A stretch of DNA of 64,000 nt. Source: Ailurus styani (taxonomy: Eukaryota > Chordata > Mammalia > Carnivora > Ailuridae). Below the pieces are notes generated by a model. That model was not told the DNA's origin, made no database searches, and saw nothing but the letters and a program-made list of their open reading frames with translations. The position numbers were made by a program, and so were the translations under genes. Shown one piece after another: positions 47,535 through 60,559 of this stretch. Location: positions 4,825,206-4,889,205 of the forward strand of contig LNAC01000001.1 of the NCBI GenBank assembly GCA_002007465.1, written 5' to 3'. Each line of letters starts with the position of its first letter. Positions within the stretch are counted from its first letter, which is position 1.

Positions 47535-47720
47535 ACTCACTGCTGCCAACAAATGCGTGCGTCATCCCTTGCTGTAGGCCAGGCCCTGCACTGGGGCTTG
47601 GATCGTGAGTGATAATAAGCCAATGTGGTGCCTGCCCATGTGCCTGGAGAAACAACCAGTAAGGGAACCATGTCTGCAGCGGGACAGGGCCAGGAGGGGT
47701 GACATGGGTGCCGCAGGGGA
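47535..47720 (-). repeat. L2 LINE 3' remnant, reverse
   Basis: 'ggccaggccctgcactgggg' followed by 'aataagccaatgtggtgcct' resembles the reversed L2 tail. Confidence 0.5.
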
Positions 47721-47724
47721 ACGG

Positions 47725-48399
47725 AACAGGGGTCACCTAGCCAGGAGGAGGCAGGGATGGGGGGGCGGACAAATTCAGTCCAGGCAGAGGTGCTGCTTAG
47801 TCGCACCGGGGAAGGCATCAGGAGCCCGAGATCTGGGAACCCAACAGGCCTCGTTATGGTAGGAGGTCAGAGAGGCAGAAAGAGGGGAGCAAAGAAAAGG
47901 CCATGGGCACCAGGCACGGGATGCAGTGCGCTCTGCAGAGCCAGAAGGCCGACGCACCTGGCTGGCAGCATTCACCAGTCCTGCTCTGACATGCAAGACT
48001 TCATCAGAAGCCAAGAAATAATGGGGGCGGGTCACGGCTCCTTCATATTTGCCTTCAAGCCTCCTGTGCCTTAACAGCTAACCATTCCCAGAGCACACTG
48101 GACACTACTCCAGTCCACAAGTCCAACCAACACGAGAGGGAAAGAAAGTTGCCTGTTAGGGAAACTTCAAAACAGCCACAACTTGGATATTCACTTGGAA
48201 ATGAGCCTATCCCATTAGCGACTTCATATTTGGCTTGGGGTTCACAAGCTCTTACACACAAATGCCATTCCTTTTCTGACAATTACAAAGTGAAAAGGGC
48301 GAAAAGATACCTTTGGAACAACTTATACTTTTCTAGACTACGTATCCAACAGTTAGAACTCAGAAGGCCAACACCACAGAAAGACGCAAATGATTAAGC
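47725..48399. other. Intronic stretch, no recognised element
   Basis: Unique sequence; nothing recognised. Confidence 0.35.
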
Positions 48400-48709
48400 C
48401 CTGCCTCTGGTGGCTGGCAGTGTGGAAGGACATGAGGCAGAGAAGATGATCAACAAGAGAAGGCTTGGGGGCACTCTGTGGTCATCTCTCCGGATTCTAG
48501 AAGGAAAAAACAATGGTCAGAGAAAAGATCAAGACGAGAAGGCAGAGGGCACACCAGATGCTCCCCGCACCCCTGGAGACCCACTTGTAGACGCCCTTCC
48601 TTGCCCAGAGCTTGGAGGCAGCAGGGGGGAGGGCTCTGTGCCTGACTGAGTAAAACTTCTTCCTTTCCTGTCATTGCCAATAAAACATTCAATTATAAAA
48701 AAAAAAAAA
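48400..48709 (+). pseudogene. Possible 3' end of a processed retrocopy (unidentified)
   Basis: An AATAAA signal at 48679-48684 is followed 12 bases later by a 13-A run (48697-48709), the spacing of a polyadenylated mRNA end. An 80-codon open frame starting at 48410 stops at 48649, just before it. I do not recognise the protein, could not locate the 5' end, and see no convincing target-site duplication. It could equally be a chance signal next to an A run. Confidence 0.25.
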
Positions 48710-48714
48710 TGTCA

Positions 48715-51635
48715 GCTTAGTACTTAGAAAATTCAATTACAGGGGACCTGCTAACAAATCACAATTCGTGTTCTCTTTCCCAGTAATTAATTTTTATATT
48801 TTGACATAACATATGGCCTCCAAATCTCTCTAATTCAGATTTACCGGCAAAGACAAAATGGTTATTGGTGGGAAATGTGAATTTCAGCATATATTTTATA
48901 AAAATAATTTTACGTATATATAGTAACCTACTCAAAATTCGACTGCCAAAGTATAGACAGTGATTTTTCTGATACCTACTTCAAGTCTGATGGTTATGTA
49001 TAGCTTTTTCCTTCTATTCCAACAGCCCTGTTAACATATTTGGGTCCGTTAAAACATATATAAACTACTATTTTGAGTTTAAAAGAATTTTTATTATATA
49101 CACTCCTCCCTGCCCTTCCCAAAACTCCTGCTTCAAATCTTTATTATTTGAAATTATTTATTTCAAATAATATAAGCCATGGTTAAATATATATATATAT
49201 ATATATATTTATACATGCCTTTTAAAACATTAATATTTCTTAATAGTCTTTCTCCATCCTGAAAAGCATGGCCCAAAGTTGTCTTTGTGTGTAATAAAAT
49301 AGGGTATCTTTTCTTAATAAATAATTAATGGCTCGTGAAAACAAAACCAAACCAAACCAAACAAAAACCTGGCTTTCCAGGGACAGAAAGTAAATACATG
49401 AATTTTTAAGGAGCGTGTAAGACAAAAGCCCAAAGCATGGTTATAAACACATACCCCAAAAAAAAGCATCAATAGCTGTTGTTACAAGTCCCCAATTCAT
49501 TTTGATAAGCAAAGTAGCAGAAAACAACCCACAGCAAACACCCTCTCCAGGGTTACACTAACCCATTCCCCTCTCCACAGCTGCTCCACACGTCTCACTT
49601 TCCCTTGCACCACTGGGGGGATCGAGAAGCAGAGCCCCCCCGACCTTCACCACCCAGGAGGGTTTCCAGGGCTCCTCTGCCACAAGGAGAAGGGGAGCAA
49701 AGGACCGGCGCTGTGGAGAGGCAGACATCACTCCCAAAGGAGCGAAGCGCTCATTAGCAGCCCGATTCAGATGCTCTGTCTTCTCCATTGGTTCCTCGGT
49801 GGAGAATGTCATTAGTATTCTACTCAAGAAGTAGGAATTGAAGGTATATTAGCAAAATGGAATAATTAGGCTCAAAAAATTGTAAGTTAAGTAACATGTT
49901 ATTAAACTAAAGGGCATTCAAAGATCATGTTGCTAGGACTAATTGATTTTTTAGCTTTCTAAACAATAAGCGCACAAAATTTTATAGTTCATTTGTTTCT
50001 GTACACATCTCTAAGCTATTTTTATTTGAAATATCCTCAAAAGGTACTGATTTGTGTTGTTCATAAAATGAAATGATGAAACATCATCATGAACTCAGAG
50101 TGGGTGGGCGGGCTGACTGCCGAGTTGGGACCCGGGTCCGACAGTGACGGAGACGCTAACACCAGGCAAGGGGTACTGGTGAACATGCTGTCGGATCTTG
50201 GCGACTCATCCATAAACCTAACTATCCCAAATTATAAAGCTATTTGAAACAACAGGTAGAAATGCAATACCCCCCAAAGGGGGGATTCTCTCTTTCTAGA
50301 AAAGCGATAAAATTCATCGAGTGAGGAAACTTGTTTATGATGTAAAGATTTTGTTTTTTTACTTATGTAAAGCTGTCTAATCAAAAAGCTCGCACAAAGA
50401 TCCCTGCATGAGTCAGCTACTGCCGCCCAGTGAGGTCCATCCTGCTTGTCAACGTGACATACTCTGATTTGAGCCCTTTTTTTATACTTGGACACAACAA
50501 AGGAACTGGGGCTTCAAGAGAGATATCCGAATCTCACAAACCCAGGATTTGTGGGTATGCTAAACACTTCCTCCTAGGAGCCAATCGTAAAAGAAGGTAA
50601 AGTACGTTGATGGACGGGGTGTCTCCAAGACGGGGTGTGTTTTTCAGAGGTAGGGAGACGCTAATGACAAAAAGGGGATTCAGTAAGCTAATTATGCAAT
50701 TACTTCCCAGCCAGCCATTTGTAAGCACAAATCCTGATTAAAAATGAACGCTGGCAATCCCAGCATGTAGAACGTTGGAGGTCTGGACCCCCCATGTGTC
50801 TCCAGCAAGGTCAGATACAGCAAAGCCCCCCCACACCCACATCCAAGACTACAAAGACAAAACCAGTGGATGATGCTACTGACATGCATCCTGATGGAAT
50901 GTCATCGAATTAAAGAGCCTCGCTCAGATGCTCACTGTGCTAGTACCGCGCTCCCCAGCCGGCCCGTCTCCAGACAGCACTTCACTCTCTTCTGACGGGG
51001 GGTGATGCCTCCGCCGCTTTTCAGAACGGACAACGCTGAATGAACGTCCAAAGATGCAAAATGTCCTCCCAAATGTTTGACTTCTATATTTTTTAATTAA
51101 AATAGCACTAAGCTCTGTATTAAATTAAGGAAAGGACTGAAGGAAACCCAGTGAAGGAAAGAGAAGCCACAATGCGCGTGTTCCACACTAGAGCTCATCC
51201 TTTCGAGACATTCTGACACGAAGCACTGCCCGTGACACCACTTCCCTGAGCCGGACTGGCGGACGGTGCCAGGAAGCCCTCTGGAAGCTGTCATGTGCAA
51301 CGGACGCCACATTCACTCGGTCCCTCCGTCTCACACTGACACCTCAGAGAAGGGACGTCGGACCTCGAGGGCGGACAGCCCTGCTGGGCACCCCCGTTTT
51401 CAACCATGTATGGGGTGTATTGGGAGCACTGAAGCAGCGAGTCCAAGGATGGGGACAGTTGCTGCCGAAGGGAAGCTGAAAGGGCGCTGGGTGGTCACAA
51501 ACGGCACGCAGGAGAACTCTGAGCTGCTCTGATCCGACAACCACACCACAGCTTAAAGCAGGAAGGAACCGAACCCAACACAAACGTGCCTTTCACTGTA
51601 ACTTACCTAGGTGCTACCAGCACGTTCGCGTGGCC
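48715..51635. other. AT-rich intronic stretch
   Basis: It contains a perfect 11-bp inverted repeat (attatttgaaa...tttcaaataat) near 49,143-49,171 and a (TA)n at 49,186-49,208. No gene or interspersed repeat is recognised. Confidence 0.4.
49186..49208. repeat. (AT)n microsatellite
   Basis: About 11 AT units follow 'ggttaa' and run into 'tttatacatgcc'. Confidence 0.92.
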
Positions 51636-51639
51636 ACGA

Positions 51640-52005
51640 AGGGCTGCCACTGCCAAATCCCAGAGTGGGAGCTTAGGGAGCAGAAATTTATTTTCTCAGC
51701 TCGGAAGGCTGGATGTCCAAGATCAAGGGTGAGCAGAGCTCTCCTCTCCTGAGGCCTCCATCCTGGGCTGGCCAGGGTCCCCCCTGCGGCCTCATCACAT
51801 AGCCCCTTGAGCCCCTGCTCCCCTTCTTCTGGGTCCTCTCCTCGTCTGAGCAGGACGCCAGTCAGATTGGATGAGAACCCAAAGGAAGGGCCTCGTTTTA
51901 ACTTAATGACCTCTTTAAAGACCTGATCTCCAAATCAGGTTGCCTCCTGAGCCGCTGGGCTTTGTTTGACACTTCACACCTGCATTTCGGGGAAGACAGT
52001 TCAGG
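51640..52005 (-). mobile_element. MLT1-type MaLR solo LTR remnant, reverse
   Basis: 'agcagaaatttattttctca', 'ggctggatgtccaagatcaa', 'cagtcagattggatgagaac' and 'gacctctttaaagacctgat' then 'ctccaaatcaggttgcctcc' are the reverse complement of a MaLR LTR. It is sense to DOCK1. No coding interior is present. Confidence 0.82.
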
Positions 52006-52009
52006 CCTC

Positions 52010-53715
52010 TTTCCTACGTGGAGGTCCAGGGAGTGAAACACTGGCTCGTCTCTGTCTCACATCTCCTAACCCCAATACATCTTCTACAATTTTCCGTTTC
52101 AGTTCCTTTACAAAACTTGACGACATAGGAAAAACAATCTGAATATAAAATTTTCCTTGGTTCTCATGATTTTCCCCAACCTGTGACAGTGGTCTCACCG
52201 CACCCAATTCAACAACTGTTCAGCAATCGACTTTTCTTGGCCTTTCTGTAGCTTGTGGAAAAGAAAATATCTTCCGATGACAGGTAACAAAGCTAAATAA
52301 TTTTAGCAGGGACAGGTGTTATCAACAGGTTTGGAAACAAACGCCAGTGACGCTTGGCAAGCATGCATCTGGAAGTACTGAACTCAGCTCTCCTTAGAAA
52401 CCCAGCCCACCGGCCACTGTGTGAGGACACAGAGGGCACACTCACTGCGCCAAGGAGAGGGTATGGAGGAGAAGTCATGTGGAGACTGGGTTTACAAATA
52501 CTCAAAAGAAAGTAACTCAAATCAGACATAAAGACAAAAGGGAGGTAGAGTTCCACATCCTCATCTCCCTTCTGCTTCCCCGGCACCCCACCCCCACAGG
52601 CCCCCCGCGGCTGAGCTGGGGGGCTCCTCTGCTCAGCCGTCCCCCCCAGAGGCTCCTCCCTCCACTGCTCGGGCTGCCAAAGGAAACGAAGGACACCCTG
52701 TTGGGTGTTAATTTCAGATAAAAAGCAAATTACTTTTAATGTATATTTCATGCAATATGTGGGACATACTTATACTTATAAAAATCGTTGCTTTTCTGAA
52801 ATTCAGATTTAACAGGATGTCCCATATATTTCTTTGCTAAATGCGGCAGCCTCCCCTGCAGCTCACTCTTGCCCAGTCAAGTCAAGGCTGCTCTGATGTA
52901 CACATCCCTGCGCCTCCCCGTTCTCCGACCGGTCTCCTCCTCTTCCTCCTCCCATCGGCTCAGTCCGGGTGTTCCCCAAGACCCCTTCCTGAGCTTCTGC
53001 TCATTCTCTCTCGGCCACCTTCAAACTTTTGTACATTTCAATACCATGCCTAGGGAGAAAGACAACTGCTCGTTACCCAGGAAGATACAAGGAAGGGCAC
53101 TCGAGGACCCAAGAGAGGGAGGATCTTCAACCAGATGAAATCTTTGAACTATCTTTCCTGTAATTTATCCCTAATACTCTCGGTATTTATTCTGTGCACA
53201 GGCTGAGCGAGAGGCTAAGGACCCTGAAAGACGAGGGCACAGTCTCAGGATGTGAGACTCTCAGGCCGTAAGTGAGAGGAGAGCTTGAGCCCCGGGCGGT
53301 GCTGCGGGAGAGGAAGTCAGAGGGTAAGGGCCAGCCCGCACCTCCCACGGGTGGAGGCTGGGTGCCGCGAGCATCACAGAGCGTGTGCGCTGGGGCCAGA
53401 GGTGCCACGGCCGGTAAGGGCGGGCTCCAGACAGGATTGCCTCTGCACCAAGTGGGATTCCACGTCCAGAAATGCTGGCAAAAACAGCTCCGTTATCCAG
53501 ATCCCCAGATCCAGATCCTCCATTCGACCAAATCCCCAGAAACAGGGGGAAGAACGGTGCCAGGAGGGGCGAAGGGAGACCTAGTCATTAACGGGTCGTT
53601 AGAGTTTCAGTTTGGGAGGATAAAATGATTTCTGCAGATGGACAGAGGTGAAGGTTGCACAAAAATGTGAATGTACTCACTGCCATTGAAGAGTACACGT
53701 AAAAAAGGTGAAGGT
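52010..53715. other. Intronic stretch, no recognised element
   Basis: Unique sequence, C-rich at 52,560-52,680 and 52,850-53,000. Minus-strand open frames of about 150 codons near 52.3-52.75 kb have no recognisable domain. Confidence 0.4.
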
Positions 53716-53718
53716 GGC

Positions 53719-53926
53719 GGGACGCCTGGGGTGGCTCAGGCAGTTAAGTAAGTGTCCACCTCTGATTTCTGCTCAGTTCATGATCTCAGGGTCCTGAGAT
53801 CAAGCCCCACGCCGCACTCTGTGATGGGCATGGAACCTGTTTATTCTCTCAACAGAGATTCCCTCTCCTTCTGCCCTAACCCACCCCTCAACGATGTTCT
53901 CTCTCTCTCTCTCAAAAAAAAAAAAA
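53719..53926 (+). mobile_element. SINEC, diverged
   Basis: It starts 'cgggacgcctggggtggctc', contains 'catgatctcagggtcctgag', and ends in 'ctctctctctctc' and poly(A). The direct repeat 'aaaaaaggtg' lies on both sides. It is antisense to DOCK1. Confidence 0.92.
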
Positions 53927-53929
53927 GGT

Positions 53930-54740
53930 GGTAAAATTTTGTGTTATGTATATTTGACCACAATAAATATTTTTTTAATTTTTAAAAAATCAGCTTTGAT
54001 ATGATCTAGCACCCTAATGGCAGGATGTAGCACCCCTATATGGACCAAATGGCCCAAGAGGGGAGCATGTAAAACGATGGAGGTAGAAGAAGTTAGCAAA
54101 AAGCTAAACAAGCTGACTGTGAAACAGCAGTCAGCTTCACCAAAATCTTTACTTCTCTAGGGCTGGTCTGAACAGATAATGCATCTTCATGTTCAAGCCT
54201 GTTAGGGCCTGCGGAGTGTTCCAGCAAGTCTAGTTCAACCACAGTGAATTAATGGTTTCTGCTTTACCGCTTGATCTGTTTTCACCTAAAAAGAAAACCC
54301 CAGAACAAATCCATAGGCCCAAATCTGAATTTGCAGAATTAAGCAAACAACATCCTGTAAGTTGGACCGTAATAACACGGCTGTCGTTGGCTTGGAAAAT
54401 AACAGCAGAACATCAGAAGAAAAGGGGAAAGGACCCTGAATTTCAATATGGCACAGACCACGGTTACCAGCAGTGCAGAGGACAGAAACGTGTGAACTTT
54501 GGAAAAACACAGCTTTATCTCAGTGCAAGCTGCAGGAAGTCATTGCCGAGAGAGCACTGTTGGTGGGTGAACTGGGAGATTGTGAGAAGCACAACTCTGG
54601 GCAGGAGAATGAACCACGGAGGAGTCCGACACTGTCTGTCCTAGTCACTGGCTGGCAAGCTACGCCAGGCACCTATTTTTCTCATATAAAGACAATTCTC
54701 GAACCTTCTACCTCCAACCAAAAAACAAAAATAGACTCGT
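53930..54740. other. Intronic stretch, no recognised element
   Basis: The first 60 bases resemble an L1 tail. The rest is unique. A 130-codon plus open frame (54252-54644) has no recognisable domain. Confidence 0.35.
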
Positions 54741-54744
54741 AAAT

Positions 54745-55020
54745 ACTGAGACCAAACTGGTGGCTGTGAGTATGTGGGGGTGTGAAATAGCTGAGGGGAT
54801 GAAGAGGTACAAACTTCCAGTTATAAAATAAGTCAGTCATGAGGATGAAAAGCACAGCATAGGGACCAGAGTCAATAGTATGGTGCGGTGACAGATGGTA
54901 GCCAGACCTCTTGCGGTGAGCACTGCGTAACATACAGAAACGTCATGTCACTGTGTCTGCACATGACATTAATGTAACATCGTCGGTCAATGGTACTTCG
55001 ATTAAACTAAAACAGGACAA
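54745..55020 (+). mobile_element. L1 LINE 3'-UTR fragment
   Basis: 'accaaactggtggctgtgag', 'gaagaggtacaaacttccag', 'ttataaaataagtcagtcat' and 'ggtgacagatggtagccaga' match the familiar L1 3' UTR. It ends 'cttcgattaaac'. It is antisense to DOCK1. Confidence 0.88.
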
Positions 55021-55065
55021 ATAAAAAGAGTCCTCCAACTCAAAATGTTATGACTTGAATCCATT

Positions 55066-55270
55066 TTGTTTTTTTGTTTTTTTAAAGATTTTGTTTACTT
55101 ATTTGACAGAGAGATACAGTGAGAGAAGGAACACAAACAGGGGGAGAGGGAGAGGGAGAAGCAGACTCCCCGATGAGCAGGGAGCCTGCTACGGGGCTCG
55201 ATCCCAGGACCCTGGGATCATGACCTGAGCCGAAGGCAGATGCTTCACCGACTCAGCCATCCAGGCACCC
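55066..55270 (-). mobile_element. SINEC, reverse orientation
   Basis: It runs from a T-rich tail and 'aaagattttgtttacttatt' through 'cgatcccaggaccctgggat' to 'actcagccatccaggcaccc'. No clear target-site duplication is seen. It is sense to DOCK1. Confidence 0.94.
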
Positions 55271-55274
55271 GATA

Positions 55275-58200
55275 GGTCCCTTTTGAGCGGATGTTACGTA
55301 CCGGGCTCTGCCACTAGCAAGACCCGAAGAAGAGGAGCAGAGTCGCCTTGGACGTGACGAGATTTTCAGTTCTGCAGTCTTACGTACACAACGGCATACA
55401 ACGTCAAACGACGCTTCTTTAATTTCTCAGAGGGAAAACCCCAAATATTTTGATGGAGATTCTCTCAGACTAATGAAATTATTTCTATTCCACGGTTTTT
55501 AAATCTCATAAAAATCTTCTCCGTATGGCATTTTCTCCTCAGATCAAGCCCACCGGAGTGCAAGAAAACTTCACTCTTCAATATGCAAAAGCCTATCTGA
55601 GCTGCCCAGATTGCCCGTTATGTTGGCATCACATGTCCGAAGCGTGACTTCACCATTATCTCCTTGAAGATCTCCAAACAGACAAGAAACTATTATATGA
55701 ACTTAAAATGTATTAACTAGAAATATTTTTTAAAATACATCTTTGCCTCTTTTTTTTTGTTCTAAGACGATGATGAGAAATCCATCGGAGCTCAGAATCT
55801 CCAAGAAGGACAGTACACTCCACAGACGGCCAACGCACACAGTAGGCGTCTCATCATTTTGGCTTCTGGCAAATTAGCATATTATCACTTTATGAGAATT
55901 ATAATCCACACATAGTGTAACTAATGAAATAAAACCCAGCATGAAACTGCATAAACCGCTTACACTATGCAGTTTCACAGAAGTAATGTGCAGAATCCAA
56001 TTAAAAAACCAGTTTTCATCTCTTAAAGCTGGAAATCAAGTTGAGGCACCATGAAAGAAGAAGGTGTCCGCAAGGATCCCATTAGCAGACGCTCATTCTA
56101 GGTGTACTGTCCTGAGATGCATGTCTCTGGAAATTTTCTTGCTTGGACTGCCCAGGCCTCTTCCCTCCCCCACCCCTTCCTCTTTGTTATACCACGGGGT
56201 CCACGAGGTTAGGAACACAGCTACAGGGTGCAGGACTGAAGGCTCAGAAGTGAGAATGTGGGCACACGAGAACACCTTAAAAATACGGTGGGCGAGTGGA
56301 TGAACAAATCTCACCTCCAACCATGCCCCTCTCTACAGTCCCGGCCAGCTGACAGAGCGAAGAAGAGGAACAATGGTCAGTGTCCACTCCTACTTGGACT
56401 TGACCAGACCAGAGCTGCAGGACCAACCACACCAGAACACCAAACCCTGCCCCTCGCACAGACACAATGACGGAAAGGCTACAATGCCACCAGCCCCGGG
56501 GAGCCCCCTGCCCCAGGAGAACGCGGTTTCCCTCCCAATGACTACAAGGCATTCCTCCCTTCGAGAGCAGCTCAAATCCCCACCTGCCTCCACCATTGCT
56601 GGCAGAGCTCTTCCCTCTAACAAACGGAGGCTTCTCGCCTCTGTCGGACTGCAGCTATGAAAACATTGTTCGGAAGGCCAAAACCCTTGCAGCAGCAGGG
56701 AAGAATTAATTTATGAAATTAATGAACCAAAATCCCATTACCAGTCAAACCCTGCTTTCGTATAAGGCCCGATCTGGGTGCCCACAGTGGGACTGGGGAC
56801 CACGACCGTTGACAGAATGGAATGTGGATGGATGATTACCATGAGGACAGGTGATGGAGTCAAAAATGTTTGTAGAAATGCAAGCCCCTGACCATTTACA
56901 GAGATCCATAAACAGCTTACAGTCAGGGCAACCCACATTCAGGAACACGATCAACAATAATATTGGATCCATAAATAGGCATTTGAATGCTTTCGATGTA
57001 CAGATACGATTTCATTGTTAGCTTTTAAGCTTTGCAGTCTCGATTTGTTTTCTGTTTTGCTCATCCAATCTCTCACGTTGACATCTTTAAGTACTCCTTT
57101 CAACTGCTTTTGACTCAGCAAGACTGCTTGTGGGCACAGATCCTAAGGAAACAAACCTAAACAGAGAAATGTTTGAGGTAGAAAGATGGTCAACGCAGCC
57201 TTTCTTATCTCTGATAATAACCGAAATATTTCAGAGTCACAAACTAGTGAAGAAAAATAAGGAACTCTCTTTTTGGCTGATGAAATTTACAAAGTGATGT
57301 TAGGAAGGCAAAGCAATCGCATGGAGCCAAGAGCCAGTCATAGGATGTTCGGTATGAACACAGCGAGGGCCTCCGGCAGATGGTGGGGAAAAAGATGCAG
57401 AATGTGGTAGTTTGCACGGAAGCCCAAGGTTCACGCAGCGAGAGACTAACAAGAAACAGGAGAAACGGAAAGAGAAAATATTACAGAGTGACCAGGATGG
57501 AGGCGGGCAGACCAAGCGATGCCAGAAAAAGACAGAGCAAAAGGGCGCAGGGAGGTGGAAGAACAACGGACTTACGGTCGTCAGTACGGGACTGCAGTGT
57601 GTTTAACACACGCAGACACACATTTTGGTAGCGTAATTCCAGTAATTGCATATATCACGTAACGCAAGCAAATTACTTAAACTCTGAGTTATCCACGTGT
57701 TCCGGTATAAATTCAGGGTGACTGTTCTACCCACAAGTGTTGTTTTGAAAACGTCTGAGACCTAGTGAATCGTCAGACACGTCCATCAGCAACGAGGCGA
57801 AGCCAACCCGAAGCCCATGAGAGAATCCGAGGAGGAGGGTAGCTGTGCTCAGGGCATCATACGTGGTTGTCAGGACGCTGGCAGGACGCTGGCAGGGTCC
57901 CCAAGGCGGAGTCGTTCCCCAGTGAGAGGGGAGGGGGCCGGAGGTGGGGCCAGAAACGGAGGCAGGACGTTCTCCAGGAGCCGCTGAGGGGTGACGGGAC
58001 AGGAAAGAACAGACCCGCTTGACCTGGGCTGAGGGAACCGTGCTGGCAGCGTGTGAGGACAGCAGAGCTGGCAGCCGGAGCGAGACCGGAGAGAGCAGGA
58101 AAGAGGACGTGGGCATCGTGAACCAAGCCCCAGAAAGGAGAGGGAGGAAAAGCAGGGATCAAGCATGACTGGCTGTGAACGGGAGAGGACACATTTATCT

Positions 58201-60555
58201 CCAATTCAGGAGAGACCACAGGCAGGACTGCAGTCACAGGCATGTCATTCTCAAATGACAGCAAAGGGAAAGGAGCCTGAGGCCACTCCCGTCTGATGGC
58301 CTCGGACGCAGCGCGTGGAGGAAGCACGACCTCTGGGCAAGGGCTCGAGGTGGACAGTCACGCCATCTACGAGGCAGCCGGTGGGAGACACGGCCGGCTG
58401 CTACAACAGCAAACACGAAAGACAGAAGTCCCATCCCGCCAACCTCTGGACCCCGCAGCACCATGAGCAAAGCAGAGCTAACAGACTGACAGGCGCGGGC
58501 CAACATCCCCAATGCAAGGGTCACGGGCCTGGGTCCCAAGGTAGGGTCCCGAGGCTATGCTCTTAACTAAAGACAGAGCATGCCGGTTCCAAGAGCATGC
58601 CTCCACCACAGGCGACGTGCACCTGCTCCGGGCCAGAGCGCAAAGCCACGCTGCCACGCGAGCCCTTTCCGCTCAGAGCTGAATCTTCTCTTACGTTAGC
58701 GAGTTGGCTTTTTTTTCCTTCGTGTTTCAAAACGTCACTGACTTTGAAGCGTAAGGAGAACAGACGAGCCTTCTGCCCCTGGAGAAGGGTATGTGGCGAT
58801 ATGCCCCCGTTTCCTCAACTGCAAAGCTCCGCGGCAGAGGAGGGTAGAGCACGTTATTAGGAAAGCATTCAAGAAGTTCTGAATGATCAACAGCAGCCTC
58901 TCGCTCATGCATGAGCGTGAATTTTAGCCTCTTCATTCTCCAACAGATGGAACAGGGAGGTCGCCAAGCTCGGACACTGCCACACCCGGTCATAAAGACT
59001 ACTTCCAGGGTGGTGGCTCCTGGGACAGGCTGGCTTGGAAACATCAACAGATTTCCACTAAGTTGCAAGTGGCTTTCCCTTTAAAAGCTGGCAATGCTTC
59101 CGAAGACACACTGACCTCTCTTGTGTTTGTCTCTGCGCCGCCAGTGTCTGTACCACGCAGCGAAGATTGCTTCCAACGCCTTGCTTCTTTCTTTCTGGAC
59201 CAAGTAGTCACTTCCATGTGGAAAAGCTCACAGAAGGTACTTCCGAACTTGGGAACTTAAGTGTCCATATAATGAATGATACCTTCACACACATGTTCCG
59301 TTACGTGACTCACTTAACTCCAAAGGGGAGTTTTTGTTCTTCATTTTCCCTCATCCAGCCCAAGGACCTGGTAGATGACACACCTTCTAGAAAATTGTTC
59401 ATTCACGAATCTCACAACCAGTCCCTTCTCTGATTCCCAGCTACCGAGGATTCTGTGATGTCAATCCCTGTGAGTAAATCCTCCTGGGACAGTTCAGATA
59501 CAGTGACTGAGGAGCAGCAGCTCCATGACCTTCCACGTCACATGGAAAGGGGCAATCATTCAACGTGGAAACGCAGCCGGATGTGCACAGCCACATGGGA
59601 ACAGACAGACTGGTGCCTTCAGGCCGCAGGGAAAGGGCAGTGAAGGGCCAGTCTGGCTCTCACTGCCCACGGCATGTAGATGTTTCTGGGGATGTGCGTG
59701 TGTGTTTGTTTGAATCTGCAACAACAACAAAATAGTCTGCTTTGACTATTTTGAAAATGTCCGTAAGTTTTCTCCTGTGTGGGTAGATTTTTCTGCTTTT
59801 TCTTCTTTAGCGCTGCATAATTTATCCCAAAAGCAACCTTGTGGAAGCGTATTTTAAGCCCCTGAATAAGCCTGAGTTACAGAAAGTGCCCATCAGTCAA
59901 AGAGCATTACCGAAGCCATCCTGTCTATTTCAGGGTCTTAAAAAACAAGGCAGAGTCATTTGTCCACAATCCATCATGGTTCATCCCCGCGAGCAGGAAC
60001 TAAAGATCAACAGGGCGCAGACGTGAACAGAGGCTTCTGTTCTACCCGGTCTTGGTCAGGGGCCCTGGGCTTCCCGGGGGGCTGGGAGCTAGAGACAGCA
60101 GGACAGTGCTCAGGTTCGGGCCATCGGTATGTCCCCATGACACAGAATGGTGCACGCACACACTTATAAATAAAATTCTGGATTGGAAAAAAGAGAATAA
60201 AGAGTAGCCTGAGGCGGGAACCACAGAGGCAAAGTGTAAATGGCACTGTTACAGCACAGATCAGATCTGGGAGCCCAAGAAGCACCGCGCCTCCTTGCCC
60301 ACATGTGCATTTGCCTTAGGGGGATACTGAGCCCCCTTTCCACTCTGGGGTCTGTAACCCGAGGAACGCTGGCACAGCAATGTGAGGACACGGTCACACA
60401 GATGTTCTCCACAACACTGTTCCGAAGACACACACTGGCATCCCCCCATGTTGGTGCAGGGAGAAGGATAACCCGGCCACGATGTCATCCTCTGCCTGGA
60501 ATTGTAACGTGCAAAGAAAAGGAAAGAGCCCCAGCCGAACCCGCGCACGTGGACA
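55275..60555. other. Intronic stretch, no recognised element
   Basis: This is the longest stretch without a repeat I can name. From 57.7 to 58.6 kb it is GC- and CpG-richer, with several chance open frames on the minus strand up to 156 codons. A two-copy repeat of 'caggacgctgg' lies near 57,871-57,893. No exon was recognised. Confidence 0.4.
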
Positions 60556-60559
60556 GATT

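Noticed and set aside
51560..51640. Minus-strand donor-like gtaagt at about 51,606 as an exon boundary
   Set aside because: The candidate exon has a stop in one frame, shows no DOCK1 similarity, and abuts an LTR remnant.
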